From Bacillota bacterium (GTDB taxonomy: Bacteria > Bacillota > Clostridia > DSM-8532): DNA of 64,000 nucleotides. The stretch covers positions 1 to 64,000 of the forward strand of contig JAEXRM010000045.1 of the NCBI GenBank assembly GCA_023440865.1. The letters run 5' to 3'. The notes beneath the pieces were generated by a model, which saw nothing but the letters and a program-made list of their open reading frames with translations, was not told the origin of the DNA and searched no databases. This document shows positions 47,200 to 55,219 of this stretch, in pieces. How positions within the stretch are numbered: position 1 is the first letter of the stretch; every line of letters starts with the position of its first letter. The position numbers and the translations under genes are program-made.

Positions 47200-47494
47200 T
47201 GCATTGGCTTTATTGCCGGACAATCTTCCCGATGGAACTTCATATCGCTTGTTCCGAGTTGCCGGCTGTATATCGCGTTTTCCGCGACGATGAATTCATG
47301 TTCAGTTGAATATGCCCGTTTGGCGACAGTTCGTCGTGGCGTTCCGTCAGGCATCCCCATGTGCCTCGGATAGATGGCGCCCCTTTCGCGCGAACGGATC
47401 CATGCCATTCATGCGCATGGTGTTCTCCCTGCATTCTCTCTGGTGCAAGACGCCTTCCTGTGCTTGCACACCAAATCATGACAGGCGGTGACGA
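47200..47494 (+). other. Long untranslated leader of rho
   Basis: About 295 bases between the predicted start and the rho ATG, partly pyrimidine-rich (for example TTCTCCCTGCATTCTCTCT near 47421-47440) and AT-richer than its surroundings. No coding frame is supported. Rho commonly represses its own synthesis through Rho-dependent termination in such leaders; that is the likely use here. Confidence 0.5.
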
Positions 47495-50400
47495 ATGGAA
47501 GACAACAAAGACAGCAAGTCCCTTCTCGACGGCAAGTCGCTCAAGGATCTGCGTTTCATCGCAGGCGTGCAGGGCATCGAGAATCCGGACAGGTTCCGCA
47601 AGGCCGAGCTGATCGACTTGATCGCTTCGGGCAGATCGGAGTCCGAACGCGATGCCGCCGGTACGCGGCGAGCCTCGCGCAAAACTGCGAAAGCTGCTGG
47701 AGAAGGGGACGCGCATCCCGAGGCCGCCGGCGTATTGCAGGCCGAGAAGGCAGGCAAGCCGCAGGCTGACATCGCAGGCAAGCCGCAAGCTGAGAAGGCA
47801 GGCAGGCCGCAAGCTGAGATGGCAGGCAGGCCGCAAGCCGTCGAAGCGGGCATTCAGCCGGTCTCTCCTGTTGAAACGGGGAAGAAGCGTTCTGAGCCCG
47901 GCGCAGCAGGCAAGTCCGCGGATGCCGTAGCGGTGAAGGTCGTTGCCAAGGGAGCCTCCAGGAACACGGATGCCGCTTCCGTGAAGGCTAGGGACATGCA
48001 GCCAGCCGAGGGCGGCGTTAACGCGCCAACTGCGCCGGACGCAGTCCAGGCCAATGTGTCCGGTGGCACGCGGCCGACCGTGACCGACGGCGCGATGCCG
48101 GAGAAACCGGAAGGAACGCCTTCCACGCCCCGCAAGGAGAAGTCCCCCAGACGGGCGACCACCGTCACCACACCGGATGAGGTTGCCATGACGCCGCCCG
48201 CATCCGAGGCGGCATCCGTTGCCGCTTCACTGGCTGCTGCGATTGTCCCCGAGCCCAAGGAGAGCCGCCCCGGAAGAAAAAAGGCAAACAGGGGCGACGA
48301 TGGGGAAGCGGCCGATGCCGCGCGTTCTGGGACATCAACAGCAAGCATCGCAACGGATGGCGCGGCTCCGGTGGCGTCTGATGAGCCGGCAAGGGGAGGT
48401 CGTACCCGCACCCGTCGGCATGATGGGGCCGAGACCCAAAAAGTGGAGGTGACGGCAACGCCTGCCGTGGAACCTCCCGCTCGGGATGTTTCCCTTGCCA
48501 ATCCCCCTGCCCAGACTGCGGCACCGGTCGAAGCCAGGCATGATGCAGCCGGTCGGGAGCCGCAAGACAACAGCCGGCAGATTCCGGTCGTCCTGACAAC
48601 GGCAGGAGATGCAACACCTCCCAGGACCAAAACCCGCATCCCCGCGTCCGAGATACTCAAACGGGCCGCCGCGAATGCCTCGCAAGTCAATCCCGGGGAA
48701 CAGGTTTCTCCTGTCGTGGAGACGGGTGCGCCTGCTGTAGCCGGGCAAGATTCCGCTGATGCGGGGCTTGCCGGCAAACCGGAAGCCCGGCAAGCGACAA
48801 TCGGCAATGACGGCAGTGCGGAGCGTGATGCGCAGGCAGGTGCCGGATCGCCGGCCATCGCAACGGCGGAGGCATCCGCTGTCGATCGGCGCATCCAGCA
48901 GGGTGTTGACCGCATGGCGCGTCAGACCGTCAACAACCACCGCGGTCGCGAGCGTCAGGCCAATGGACAGGACCGGTCCGCGGCTCCCGCGGCGCGCGCG
49001 TTGGAACGCAACGTGCAGGGGCCAGGACGCAATGCGCAGGGACAGGATCGTTTCGCGCAAGGCCAGGACCGATCCGCACAGGGGCAGGAACGCAGCGCAT
49101 CGCGGCAGGAACGGGGCAGGCAGGGACAGGAACGCAATCAGCCACAGCAGGACCGTGTGCCGCAAGGCATGGACCGAAACGCCCAGAATCAGGAGCGTGC
49201 GATTCCGGGCCAGGATCGCGCCGCCACGGCAAATCGCCAGCAGGAACGCGGCATGCAGCGTCAAGGCGATCGGTTTGCGCAACGCCAGCAGGATCGTCCC
49301 GCATTCTCGCGCAACGGCCAGGGACCTCTGAATCCGCAAGGCGCGCAGAGCCGTCAAAGCCGGCCTGTTGACCGTCGCGGCCCGTCGCAGGACGAGAACG
49401 GCATGCCCGGTCGCACGCGTCGAACCACGCATGTGCCATTGGACCTGTTGCCCGATGATGGCATGTACGACGAGGAGCGCGCGGTTGCGGTCGAACCGGC
49501 GGTTGTTGCGGAACCGGCCACCACGCCGACGGCGGCGGATGTCCGAACTGAAGATCGGGTCGCCGAGGAAAGCGCCGTCGAGGAGCTGGCCCGCGAGAAT
49601 GCCGGCGGTGAGGCCGGGCGTCTGGTTCAAGGCCGTCAGACCTTCACGCGTGACTATTCCAAGATTGAGGCCGAGGAACCGGTTGCCGGTGTACTGGAAC
49701 TGTTGCCGGACGGCTATGGCTTCCTGCGCGGGCACAACTACATGTCCGGCCCTCGCGACATCTACGTGTCGCCGTCCCAGATCCGCCGTTTCAACCTCAA
49801 GACGGGTGACAAGATCGTCGGCAAGGGACGCGTCCAGAAACCGGACGAGAAGTTCCAGGCCCTGCTGTATGTGACCACCGTCAACGGGGACACGCCCGAT
49901 GTCGCCATCCGGCGCAGACCCTTCGAGACCCTGACGCCGATCTATCCGGAAGAACGCCTGACGCTGGAGACGGAACCCAAGGAGCTGTCGACGCGCGTCA
50001 TCGACCTGTTCGCGCCGATCGGCAAGGGACAGCGCGGTCTGATTGTATCGCCGCCGAAGGCCGGCAAGACGATCCTGCTCAAGAAGATCGCCAATGCCAT
50101 CACCGCCAAGCACCCGGAGGTGGAGCTGATCGTGCTGCTCATCGACGAACGTCCGGAGGAAGTCACGGACATGCAGCGCTCGATCAATGGCGACGTCATC
50201 TATTCCACCTTTGACGAAGTGCCCGACCACCACGTGAAGGTGGCTGAAATGGTGCTGGAACGCGCCCAGAGACTGGTGGAGCAGAAGAAGGACGTCGTGA
50301 TCCTGCTCGACTCGATCACGCGCCTGGCACGTGCCTACAACCTGACCATTCCGCCGACCGGCAGAACCCTTTCCGGCGGTCTCGATCCGGGTGCGCTGCA

Positions 50401-50815
50401 CAAGCCCAAGCGCTTCTTCGGCGCAGCCCGCAACATCGAGTTCGGCGGCAGCCTCACGATCATTGCCACCGCACTCATCGATACCGGCAGCCGCATGGAC
50501 GATGTCATTTTCGAGGAGTTCAAGGGCACCGGCAACATGGAGCTGCACCTCGACCGCAAGCTCTCCGAGAAGCGCATCTTCCCCGCCATCGACATCAACC
50601 GGTCGGGAACCCGCCGCGAGGAGCTGCTGCTTGGACCGCGCGAAATGGAAGGCATCTGGGCCATCCGGCGCGCGATGGGCAACATCGGCACAGCCGAGGT
50701 CGCGGAGATGATCATCAACAAGCTGACCGCAACCAAGACGAACGAGGAGTTCGTCGGTACCATCAACACCACGTTCATGGCCAAGGAAAAGGGTGGGTTT
50801 GACGGGTATCGGTGA
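47495..50815 (+). CDS. rho: Transcription termination factor Rho with a very long disordered insert
   Basis: 1106 residues, against ~420 in E. coli and Bacillus. Order: Rho N-terminal helical domain (about 13-50, [21 protein letters not shown]), a low-complexity region (~50-725), the cold-shock-like RNA-binding domain (~728-800, [15 protein letters not shown]), and the hexameric ATPase with Walker A PPKAGKT (~851-857), Walker [16 protein letters not shown] and the Q/R loops ([13 protein letters not shown]). The insert has four 8-residue repeats (AEKAGKPQ type, 47741-47836) and nine 7-residue repeats of the form RxxxxQ(D/E) (residues 512-574). The core is intact, so it should terminate transcription; the insert may bind RNA or drive condensation. 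Promoter, long leader and strong terminator are its own. Confidence 0.97.
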   Translation: MEDNKDSKSLLDGKSLKDLRFIAGVQGIENPDRFRKAELIDLIASGRSESERDAAGTRRASRKTAKAAGEGDAHPEAAGVLQAEKAGKPQADIAGKPQAEKAGRPQAEMAGRPQAVEAGIQPVSPVETGKKRSEPGAAGKSADAVAVKVVAKGASRNTDAASVKARDMQPAEGGVNAPTAPDAVQANVSGGTRPTVTDGAMPEKPEGTPSTPRKEKSPRRATTVTTPDEVAMTPPASEAASVAASLAAAIVPEPKESRPGRKKANRGDDGEAADAARSGTSTASIATDGAAPVASDEPARGGRTRTRRHDGAETQKVEVTATPAVEPPARDVSLANPPAQTAAPVEARHDAAGREPQDNSRQIPVVLTTAGDATPPRTKTRIPASEILKRAAANASQVNPGEQVSPVVETGAPAVAGQDSADAGLAGKPEARQATIGNDGSAERDAQAGAGSPAIATAEASAVDRRIQQGVDRMARQTVNNHRGRERQANGQDRSAAPAARALERNVQGPGRNAQGQDRFAQGQDRSAQGQERSASRQERGRQGQERNQPQQDRVPQGMDRNAQNQERAIPGQDRAATANRQQERGMQRQGDRFAQRQQDRPAFSRNGQGPLNPQGAQSRQSRPVDRRGPSQDENGMPGRTRRTTHVPLDLLPDDGMYDEERAVAVEPAVVAEPATTPTAADVRTEDRVAEESAVEELARENAGGEAGRLVQGRQTFTRDYSKIEAEEPVAGVLELLPDGYGFLRGHNYMSGPRDIYVSPSQIRRFNLKTGDKIVGKGRVQKPDEKFQALLYVTTVNGDTPDVAIRRRPFETLTPIYPEERLTLETEPKELSTRVIDLFAPIGKGQRGLIVSPPKAGKTILLKKIANAITAKHPEVELIVLLIDERPEEVTDMQRSINGDVIYSTFDEVPDHHVKVAEMVLERAQRLVEQKKDVVILLDSITRLARAYNLTIPPTGRTLSGGLDPGALHKPKRFFGAARNIEFGGSLTIIATALIDTGSRMDDVIFEEFKGTGNMELHLDRKLSEKRIFPAIDINRSGTRREELLLGPREMEGIWAIRRAMGNIGTAEVAEMIINKLTATKTNEEFVGTINTTFMAKEKGGFDGYR
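47741..47836 (+). repeat. 24-bp tandem repeat in rho
   Basis: Four in-frame 24-bp units encoding [24 protein letters not shown] and AEMAGRPQ, followed by a decayed fifth. Confidence 0.9.
49028..49216 (+). repeat. Nine degenerate 21-bp (heptad) repeats in rho
   Basis: In-frame units such as [28 protein letters not shown] and RNAQNQE. Arg at position 1, Gln at 6 and Asp/Glu at 7 are kept almost throughout. Confidence 0.9.
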
Positions 50816-50890
50816 GGGGGAGAGGATGTCGGTTCTGCCTGATTGGTCAATCGGGCAAAATGGTTTGATGAAACTGTAAACACACGATGA

Positions 50891-50923
50891 CAGAGCCCCG
50901 GCAACGCTGTTGCCGGGGCTCTG
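50891..50923 (+). terminator. Strong hairpin after rho
   Basis: Perfect 15-bp stem (CAGAGCCCCGGCAAC and complement) with a three-base loop, 75 bases after the stop. The following bases are only moderately T-rich. Confidence 0.8.
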
Positions 50924-51090
50924 CTGCACATCATGTGATTTGTGGGGTTCATCATGGATGGGCGTGGGGGCTGTGACGATGGGGTGGCCGGACATGATGC
51001 TGACAGGGAGGGATGCGGGGGGAAGAACATGTTTTCCAAAGGGCAACACGTGATCCTGGAACGATGAATGGACGCGAGAAGGCAGTCATC
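50924..51090. other. Intergenic region between convergent rho and DUF5317 genes
   Basis: Nothing further recognised: no coding frame, promoter or repeat that can be supported. Confidence 0.5.
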
Positions 51091-51690
51091 TCACGTTTCT
51101 GATGCGTTCTGATGTTGTGATGATGTCGTCTCGGTATGTGCGTTGCCTTGTCTTGCGGTTCTCATCTTCAGCACCATGAACAAGAACAAGCCAAACCAAA
51201 GAATGACATCCCCCGCGCTGAACAATGAGGATGTGAACAGACGCACCGGAATCCGGTCACAAAGAAATGCGAGCCGCGTTCCCTCGGATAGCTCGATATA
51301 ATGGGGGATCAGTCCGGCGCGCAAGGCATCCAATCGGGCTGATCCGGGCAAATTGGATGTATCGACCGGCATGTGACCGCCATTTGCCATGATGACAAGG
51401 AAATTGAGTACTTCCCCGGCACCGATCACCAGCAAGGGCCATTGTCTTCGATTGATCAATGCAAACAGAAGAAATAGACCATACTGCAGGACCAAAAGCG
51501 CGACAACCAGAGGCCGAAATGCCTGGGGCGCGATTGCTGATGAGAAACGGCTGTTGAAGAATGTGTCGATCAAAAACCAAGGCAAAAGCAACCATGCATG
51601 ATGCAGCGTCATATTCCACATATTCGTGAAACGACCCTTCAACATGAGGCCAACGAGGATACCAAGCAGGATGGCTGACAGGAAAATCAT
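51091..51690 (-). CDS. DUF5317 membrane protein
   Basis: 199 residues; ATG at 51690 overlaps the stop of the HD-GYP gene (ATGA). Several hydrophobic helices: about 2-18, 29-45, 60-78, 83-100 and 155-175, so an integral membrane protein. Between helices it carries GEVLNFLVIMANGGHMPVD and a polar segment with RIPVRLF, the features of the DUF5317 family. Function is unknown. The C-terminal tail (about 178-199) is hydrophilic. It is the last gene of the operon with the 27-residue peptide and the HD-GYP protein. Confidence 0.85.
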   Translation of the reverse strand: MIFLSAILLGILVGLMLKGRFTNMWNMTLHHAWLLLPWFLIDTFFNSRFSSAIAPQAFRPLVVALLVLQYGLFLLFALINRRQWPLLVIGAGEVLNFLVIMANGGHMPVDTSNLPGSARLDALRAGLIPHYIELSEGTRLAFLCDRIPVRLFTSSLFSAGDVILWFGLFLFMVLKMRTARQGNAHTETTSSQHQNASET

Positions 51691-53042
51691 TGTTTCACCG
51701 TTTCCAAGGGGAGATCAACGACTTCTGATGCTGCTTCCATTTTCGCTTCCGGCCTTTTCTCCATGGCCTTGATGAAAGCGTCAACGACTTTGGGGTCGAA
51801 CTGTGTGCCACTGCACCGAATGATCTCCTCGATCGCTTTGCTGTGCGTGAACGGGTCGCGATAAAGCCTTTTGGAGGTCATCGCGTCATATGCGTCCGCA
51901 ACGCTCAATATTCTGGATTCGAATGGAACGGATTCATTTTCTTCAACCTCGGGGTAACCGGTACCGTCGAAGTATTTGTGATGGTACTTGACGATCGGTA
52001 CACACTCCTTGAGGTATTTGACGTTCGAGATGATCTTGGCCCCAAGCACAGGATGCTGCTTGATGGCGTCAAACTCGGATTTGTCAAGTTTTCCAGGCTT
52101 GTTGAGGATCGCTTCCTGAACGCCGATCTTTCCTACGTCATGAAGCAATGCGGCATATTGCAGCACTTCCTTCTGGCGTGGAGAATACTTGAGCTCATCA
52201 GCGATCAGGGCACTATACTCGTGGACGCGCTCCGTGTGACCATGTGTATACTCATCCTTTGCCTCGATAGCATTGGAGAGTGTTTTTACCGTATCCATAT
52301 AGCTTACCCTCAGATTGGAATACAGTGAGAAAGAATAACGTGATAGAAGGATGGGCGCAATGAAGAGCAATACAATGAACCAGTTGTAGCTAAGCCAGAA
52401 AACAGCCATAAGGACGCCCATGAGACCAACGAACAATAAGCTGACAAAGGACCACAAGAAACTATTCCGCCATTCTTGTAGAAAATGCCCGCGATGCTCG
52501 TTACGAAGAAAAGTCGCAAAGAGCACTGTGTTGATGATCATTTGGAGAAAAATGTATACAAGGATGTAAAAAGCCTGTTGTGAGATGAGCGACAATACTT
52601 GATTGATGCTAACGTCTACTGGAAGTATATTGGCGAGTACCTTGCCTCCGAGCAATGTATAGATATTGCCGGAAATTCCCATCGAAAGTGTATACATCGT
52701 TATGTTAAGGCATGACTTGTAGACTGATGAATTGAGAATGTGGTAGTACTTATTGTCGTCTGATGACTTAACAACACGCAAAACGATGGAAATAAATGAA
52801 ATGATGACGATCGCCTCTGGTCCATATGCAACGAGGCCACAAAGGAAAAGGGCACCACCGACAGAAACACCTTTCTCCCCGATGGTGACAGTCATTGACT
52901 CAGCCATGACTCCAAATAAAGAGAGCAAAAGAATATGTAGGATATATTGACTTGGAAGCTTATAAGCAGAATACCCCAATAGGAATATTGAAACTACAAA
53001 CAATATGCCTATGTATATTTTTCTTATGTTAATAAATACCAT
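51687..53042 (-). CDS. Membrane HD-GYP phosphodiesterase
   Basis: 451 residues, ATG at 53042 with CGAGG five bases upstream. The N-terminal ~245 residues hold about seven TM helices with little in between and no known sensor domain. The C-terminal HD-GYP domain has HGHTERVHEYS, the HD pair in LLHDVGKIG, HHKYFDGTGYP (intact GYP) and DAYDAMTS. Members hydrolyse cyclic di-GMP or related cyclic dinucleotides, so it may turn an outside or membrane signal into lower c-di-GMP. Base composition is clearly AT-richer than neighbouring core genes. It lies 43 bases after a 27-residue peptide gene and is coupled to DUF5317. Confidence 0.93.
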   Translation of the reverse strand: MVFINIRKIYIGILFVVSIFLLGYSAYKLPSQYILHILLLSLFGVMAESMTVTIGEKGVSVGGALFLCGLVAYGPEAIVIISFISIVLRVVKSSDDNKYYHILNSSVYKSCLNITMYTLSMGISGNIYTLLGGKVLANILPVDVSINQVLSLISQQAFYILVYIFLQMIINTVLFATFLRNEHRGHFLQEWRNSFLWSFVSLLFVGLMGVLMAVFWLSYNWFIVLLFIAPILLSRYSFSLYSNLRVSYMDTVKTLSNAIEAKDEYTHGHTERVHEYSALIADELKYSPRQKEVLQYAALLHDVGKIGVQEAILNKPGKLDKSEFDAIKQHPVLGAKIISNVKYLKECVPIVKYHHKYFDGTGYPEVEENESVPFESRILSVADAYDAMTSKRLYRDPFTHSKAIEEIIRCSGTQFDPKVVDAFIKAMEKRPEAKMEAASEVVDLPLETVKQ

Positions 53043-53085
53043 AAATGCCTCGTTGTGAGTTGATGGCAGGCGCGAGAACTCCTAA

Positions 53086-53169
53086 TTACTTGCCGACGAA
53101 CGACCAGCACGCACCACTCGAAAGAACCAAGGAAAGGATTACGGACGCAACATACAGGATCTTCTTCAT
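53086..53169 (-). CDS. 27-residue signal-like peptide with C-terminal Cys
   Basis: Short frame starting MKKIL and ending ACWSFVGK, with GGAGGG nine bases before the ATG. A Lys-Lys start and a hydrophobic core (residues 4-17) look like a signal peptide; the only Cys is residue 21, after SSGA. This resembles AgrD-type autoinducer precursors and small lipoproteins, but it lacks the acidic C-terminal tail of AgrD and no agrB is nearby. Support for expression: a good promoter at 53384-53412, a long leader and a ribosome-binding site inside a hairpin. The HD-GYP gene follows by 43 bases. It could be a signal for, or a subunit of, that membrane protein, or a leader peptide. Translation is not proven. 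Confidence 0.6.
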   Translation of the reverse strand: MKKILYVASVILSLVLSSGACWSFVGK

Positions 53170-53173
53170 CGTT

Positions 53174-53225
53174 AACAGCCCTCCGGTTTTTATTCCGCCC
53201 CCTTCGCTATCGGGGTCGGGCTGTT
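53174..53225 (-). promoter_or_regulatory. Leader hairpin that covers the peptide ribosome-binding site
   Basis: On the mRNA, AACAGCCC (53218-53225) pairs with GGGCTGTT (53174-53181). The latter overlaps the GGAGGG of the peptide gene. A second stem (CCCC/GGGG) can form in the loop. This is the form of a translational switch. Confidence 0.6.
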
Positions 53226-53267
53226 CCGCTTCGCTTAAGTGAGTGGAGATGAAATCAGTATCCAAAA

Positions 53268-53287
53268 TGTGAAGTGGTGTGAAGTGG
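53268..53287. repeat. Tandem 10-bp repeat in the leader
   Basis: TGTGAAGTGG occurs twice in direct succession (53268-53277, 53278-53287). A related AGTGAGTGG lies near 53238. It is inside the predicted transcript. Confidence 0.6.
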
Positions 53288-53383
53288 CGGTGACTACATG
53301 AACGGAGATCGCGCCTGCCATCAGGTCGGGAATATGAAGTTGTGGACTATCTGCACGACGTCTAGGCATTGGCAGCGCCAAAG

Positions 53384-53412
53384 ACTATAGCCGATGCATT
53401 CTTGGTTGGCAA
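53384..53412 (-). promoter_or_regulatory. Promoter of the peptide-HD-GYP-DUF5317 operon
   Basis: Minus-strand TTGCCA (53407-53412), 17-bp spacer, TATAGT (53384-53389). The start near 53377 gives a leader of about 208 bases. The same hexamers and spacing occur at the rpmE promoter. Confidence 0.78.
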
Positions 53413-53493
53413 ATGTTTCATCTCCTTGCATACAAAATAATGTTACGAATATAGTAGTGTTTCATGCAACGGCAACAGGTGTTAACGCTATCA

Positions 53494-54171
53494 TCATGAT
53501 CCATTTTGTCCCGCGTTCATCAGCCGGTTCACCAGCCGATTCACCGCGTCCAGGGTCGCCGCAATGATCGCGTTGTAATCTCCATCACGCACAATGGACG
53601 AACCAAGCAACACCTGATCCTCTCCCTTGTCGTTGTAGCTGACGGCTACACTGTAGGAATCCTGCCCCGCGATGCGCAGCTTCTGGATATCGATCACGTC
53701 AAAGACGCAATCGAGCGTCAGGAATTCGTGAAGCGCTGCGATACAAGCGCGTGCCGCGGCGAGATTACGACTCGGTGCCGTGTTCATGCCGACGGACGAT
53801 CCCCTCGCAGTGCGGTCGACTCCGGCGAGTGTGACGGACATGGTGACCTTGTTCCCAGCCCATGAAACGTCGAAGTCGTTGATCTTCAACCGGATGCCAA
53901 TCTCAAGCATGGAATCGTCAGCGATCTGTGCGACGCTGATGATGCGGTGCTCGAGATTCATGTTGAAGGTTGTGGCCGCAAGTGACTGAACATCCCGAAC
54001 GATTTGCTTGGGAGAACGATGAAAGTTTGCAAGAATGTGAATTTCCGTGATGTCGCCTCTTGCATCGGCGACCACTTTCGTGAGAATGACGCCGGCGAGA
54101 CGATTGATCATTTTCTCAAGTTCAACCGCATTGAACTTCTGTACAGTTGCCTCTTTTATCATTCGTAACAC
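53494..54171 (-). CDS. Conserved hypothetical protein, unknown function
   Basis: 225 residues starting MLRMIKEATVQKF. No signal peptide or TM. Two parts are visible. Residues ~12-90 show an alternating strand/helix pattern with ITEIHILANFHRSPKQIVRDVQ and HRIISVAQI. Residues ~125-220 (SRNLAAARACIAALHEF, DYNAIIAATLDAVNRLV) look like an alpha/beta repeat similar in pattern to the LeuA regulatory domain. The similarity is weak and by eye only. The gene lies upstream of the peptide/HD-GYP operon on the same strand but has its own predicted promoter (54236-54263). It may share a signalling task with that operon. Confidence 0.75.
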   Translation of the reverse strand: MLRMIKEATVQKFNAVELEKMINRLAGVILTKVVADARGDITEIHILANFHRSPKQIVRDVQSLAATTFNMNLEHRIISVAQIADDSMLEIGIRLKINDFDVSWAGNKVTMSVTLAGVDRTARGSSVGMNTAPSRNLAAARACIAALHEFLTLDCVFDVIDIQKLRIAGQDSYSVAVSYNDKGEDQVLLGSSIVRDGDYNAIIAATLDAVNRLVNRLMNAGQNGS

Positions 54172-54192
54172 CCCGTCAGGAGCAATGGGAGA

Positions 54193-54207
54193 GTGGAATC
54201 ATTCCAC
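54193..54207. repeat. 15-bp palindrome in the leader of the hypothetical gene
   Basis: GTGGAAT-C-ATTCCAC, perfect 7-bp arms, between the predicted start (about 54229) and the ATG at 54171. Possible operator. Confidence 0.5.
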
Positions 54208-54235
54208 GACTCCATGTTCATGGATTGATGGTTTT

Positions 54236-54263
54236 ATTATACATGGTTTATGACATTCGACAA
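54236..54263 (-). promoter_or_regulatory. Promoter with Spo0A-like box
   Basis: Minus-strand TTGTCG (54258-54263), 16-bp spacer, TATAAT (54236-54241). TGTCGAA, the 0A-box consensus, overlaps the -35 (54256-54262); a second TCGAA lies about 14 bp upstream. This is the layout of Spo0A-activated sigma-A promoters. Confidence 0.55.
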
Positions 54264-54612
54264 CACGGATTCGACTTTTCTAACGCAAAGACATGAAAAT
54301 GTAACAGTATTCGTGTGATTCCTTTCTGGAACAACGAAAAGCGTTGCGTGCAAAAGGGGAAGAAGAAAAAAACTCCATGGAAATGGAGCACATGGTATCC
54401 AATACCAACATGTCTTATTCGATGATAATGACGGAATACGTAAACAGATCGCGAACGCCCGAACGGAACGCTACATTCTTTCGGTCATGCAGACTCGTTC
54501 GTACGAATCTGTTGAATATCCTGATGGTGCGGTGTTTATCCAGTGTTTGGAACCAGGGATGCTTGCCGGTTCCCTGCCAGCGCAACATGACGGTCACAGC
54601 TTCATTTGGATC
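54264..54612. other. Unassigned 350-base stretch upstream of rpmE
   Basis: AT-richer than average. Open frames exist on both strands, but none has a convincing ribosome-binding site or recognisable protein. One plus-strand frame (about 54360-54720) reads protein-like without a start, so a decayed gene is possible. Confidence 0.4.
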
Positions 54613-54641
54613 TTGCCAAGACATGGCGCCTATGATATAGT
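54613..54641 (+). promoter_or_regulatory. rpmE promoter
   Basis: TTGCCA (54613-54618), 17-bp spacer, TATAGT (54636-54641); leader about 75 bases. Confidence 0.75.
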
Positions 54642-54724
54642 TAATGCCGACGCTTTGCAGGACAATACATGGCTTTTCATGTTTGGCATACGGAAAGCGC
54701 GACACGAAAAGCGAGGTGAAAATC

Positions 54725-54925
54725 ATGCAGGAAGGAATTCATCCGAAGTACGGCACGGCAACCGTGCGCTGTGCATGCGGTGAGACCTGGGAGACCGGTT
54801 CCACGAAGAAGGACCTTCACGTCGAAATCTGTTCCCAGTGCCATCCGTTCTACACCGGCAAGCAGAAGCTGGCCGACACGGGCGGACGCGTTGACAAGTT
54901 CAAGAAGAAGTACGGCATGAAGTAA
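54725..54925 (+). CDS. rpmE: Ribosomal protein bL31 (zinc form)
   Basis: 66 residues starting [10 protein letters not shown]. Four cysteines (16, 18, 36, 39) form the zinc site, so this is the C+ paralog used when zinc is sufficient. The end [25 protein letters not shown] is canonical in pattern. In many Bacillota rpmE directly follows rho; here about 3.9 kb separates them. Confidence 0.97.
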   Translation: MQEGIHPKYGTATVRCACGETWETGSTKKDLHVEICSQCHPFYTGKQKLADTGGRVDKFKKKYGMK

Positions 54926-54950
54926 ACCGGGATTCATCCCGGTTTCTTTT
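54924..54950 (+). terminator. rpmE terminator
   Basis: AAACCGGGAT/ATCCCGGTTT stem with a short loop, followed by CTTTT. It starts at the stop codon. Confidence 0.88.
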
Positions 54951-55031
54951 CCGGTGGTTCGCTGGTTATGGTGCATGCCATGCTGGATTGGACATTCCCG
55001 GTTAGAACTTCCCCAGCCTACTGGAACCGGC

Positions 55032-55056
55032 TATACTTGATCTGTGAGCACAGATC
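55032..55056 (+). promoter_or_regulatory. Possible promoter-operator upstream of yitT
   Basis: TATACT (55032-55037) followed directly by the palindrome GATCTGTG-AG-CACAGATC (55039-55056). A dyad covering the start site suits a repressor. The -35 region (TTCCCC) is poor. The gene starts about 160 bases downstream. Confidence 0.45.
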
Positions 55057-55219
55057 GGGATGGCCGGTTTTCTTCTTTGTTCGAACAGCCACCTGTGGCA
55101 GTTTGCGCTGCAACATCGTCACCCGCCCATCCACACGACCGCCCTGTTCCATCACAAGAGACTCGACGGAATCATTGTTTTCATCATGTTACCGGTTCCC
55201 GCCAGGAGGCTGCCAATCC

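Noticed and set aside
47741..47836. CRISPR-like look of the rho repeats
   Set aside because: Units are 24 bp, adjacent without spacers and in frame with the protein.
48335..51049. Minus-strand frame of ~900 codons opposite rho
   Set aside because: Complement of the rho repeats and core; the plus-strand Rho motifs are decisive.
53086..53169. Calling the 27-residue peptide AgrD
   Set aside because: No AgrB or AgrC gene nearby and the charged C-terminal tail is missing, so only a resemblance is stated.
54415..54726. 103-codon minus-strand frame before rpmE
   Set aside because: It starts inside the rpmE ribosome-binding region, lacks its own site and shows no recognisable domain; kept only as part of an unassigned stretch.
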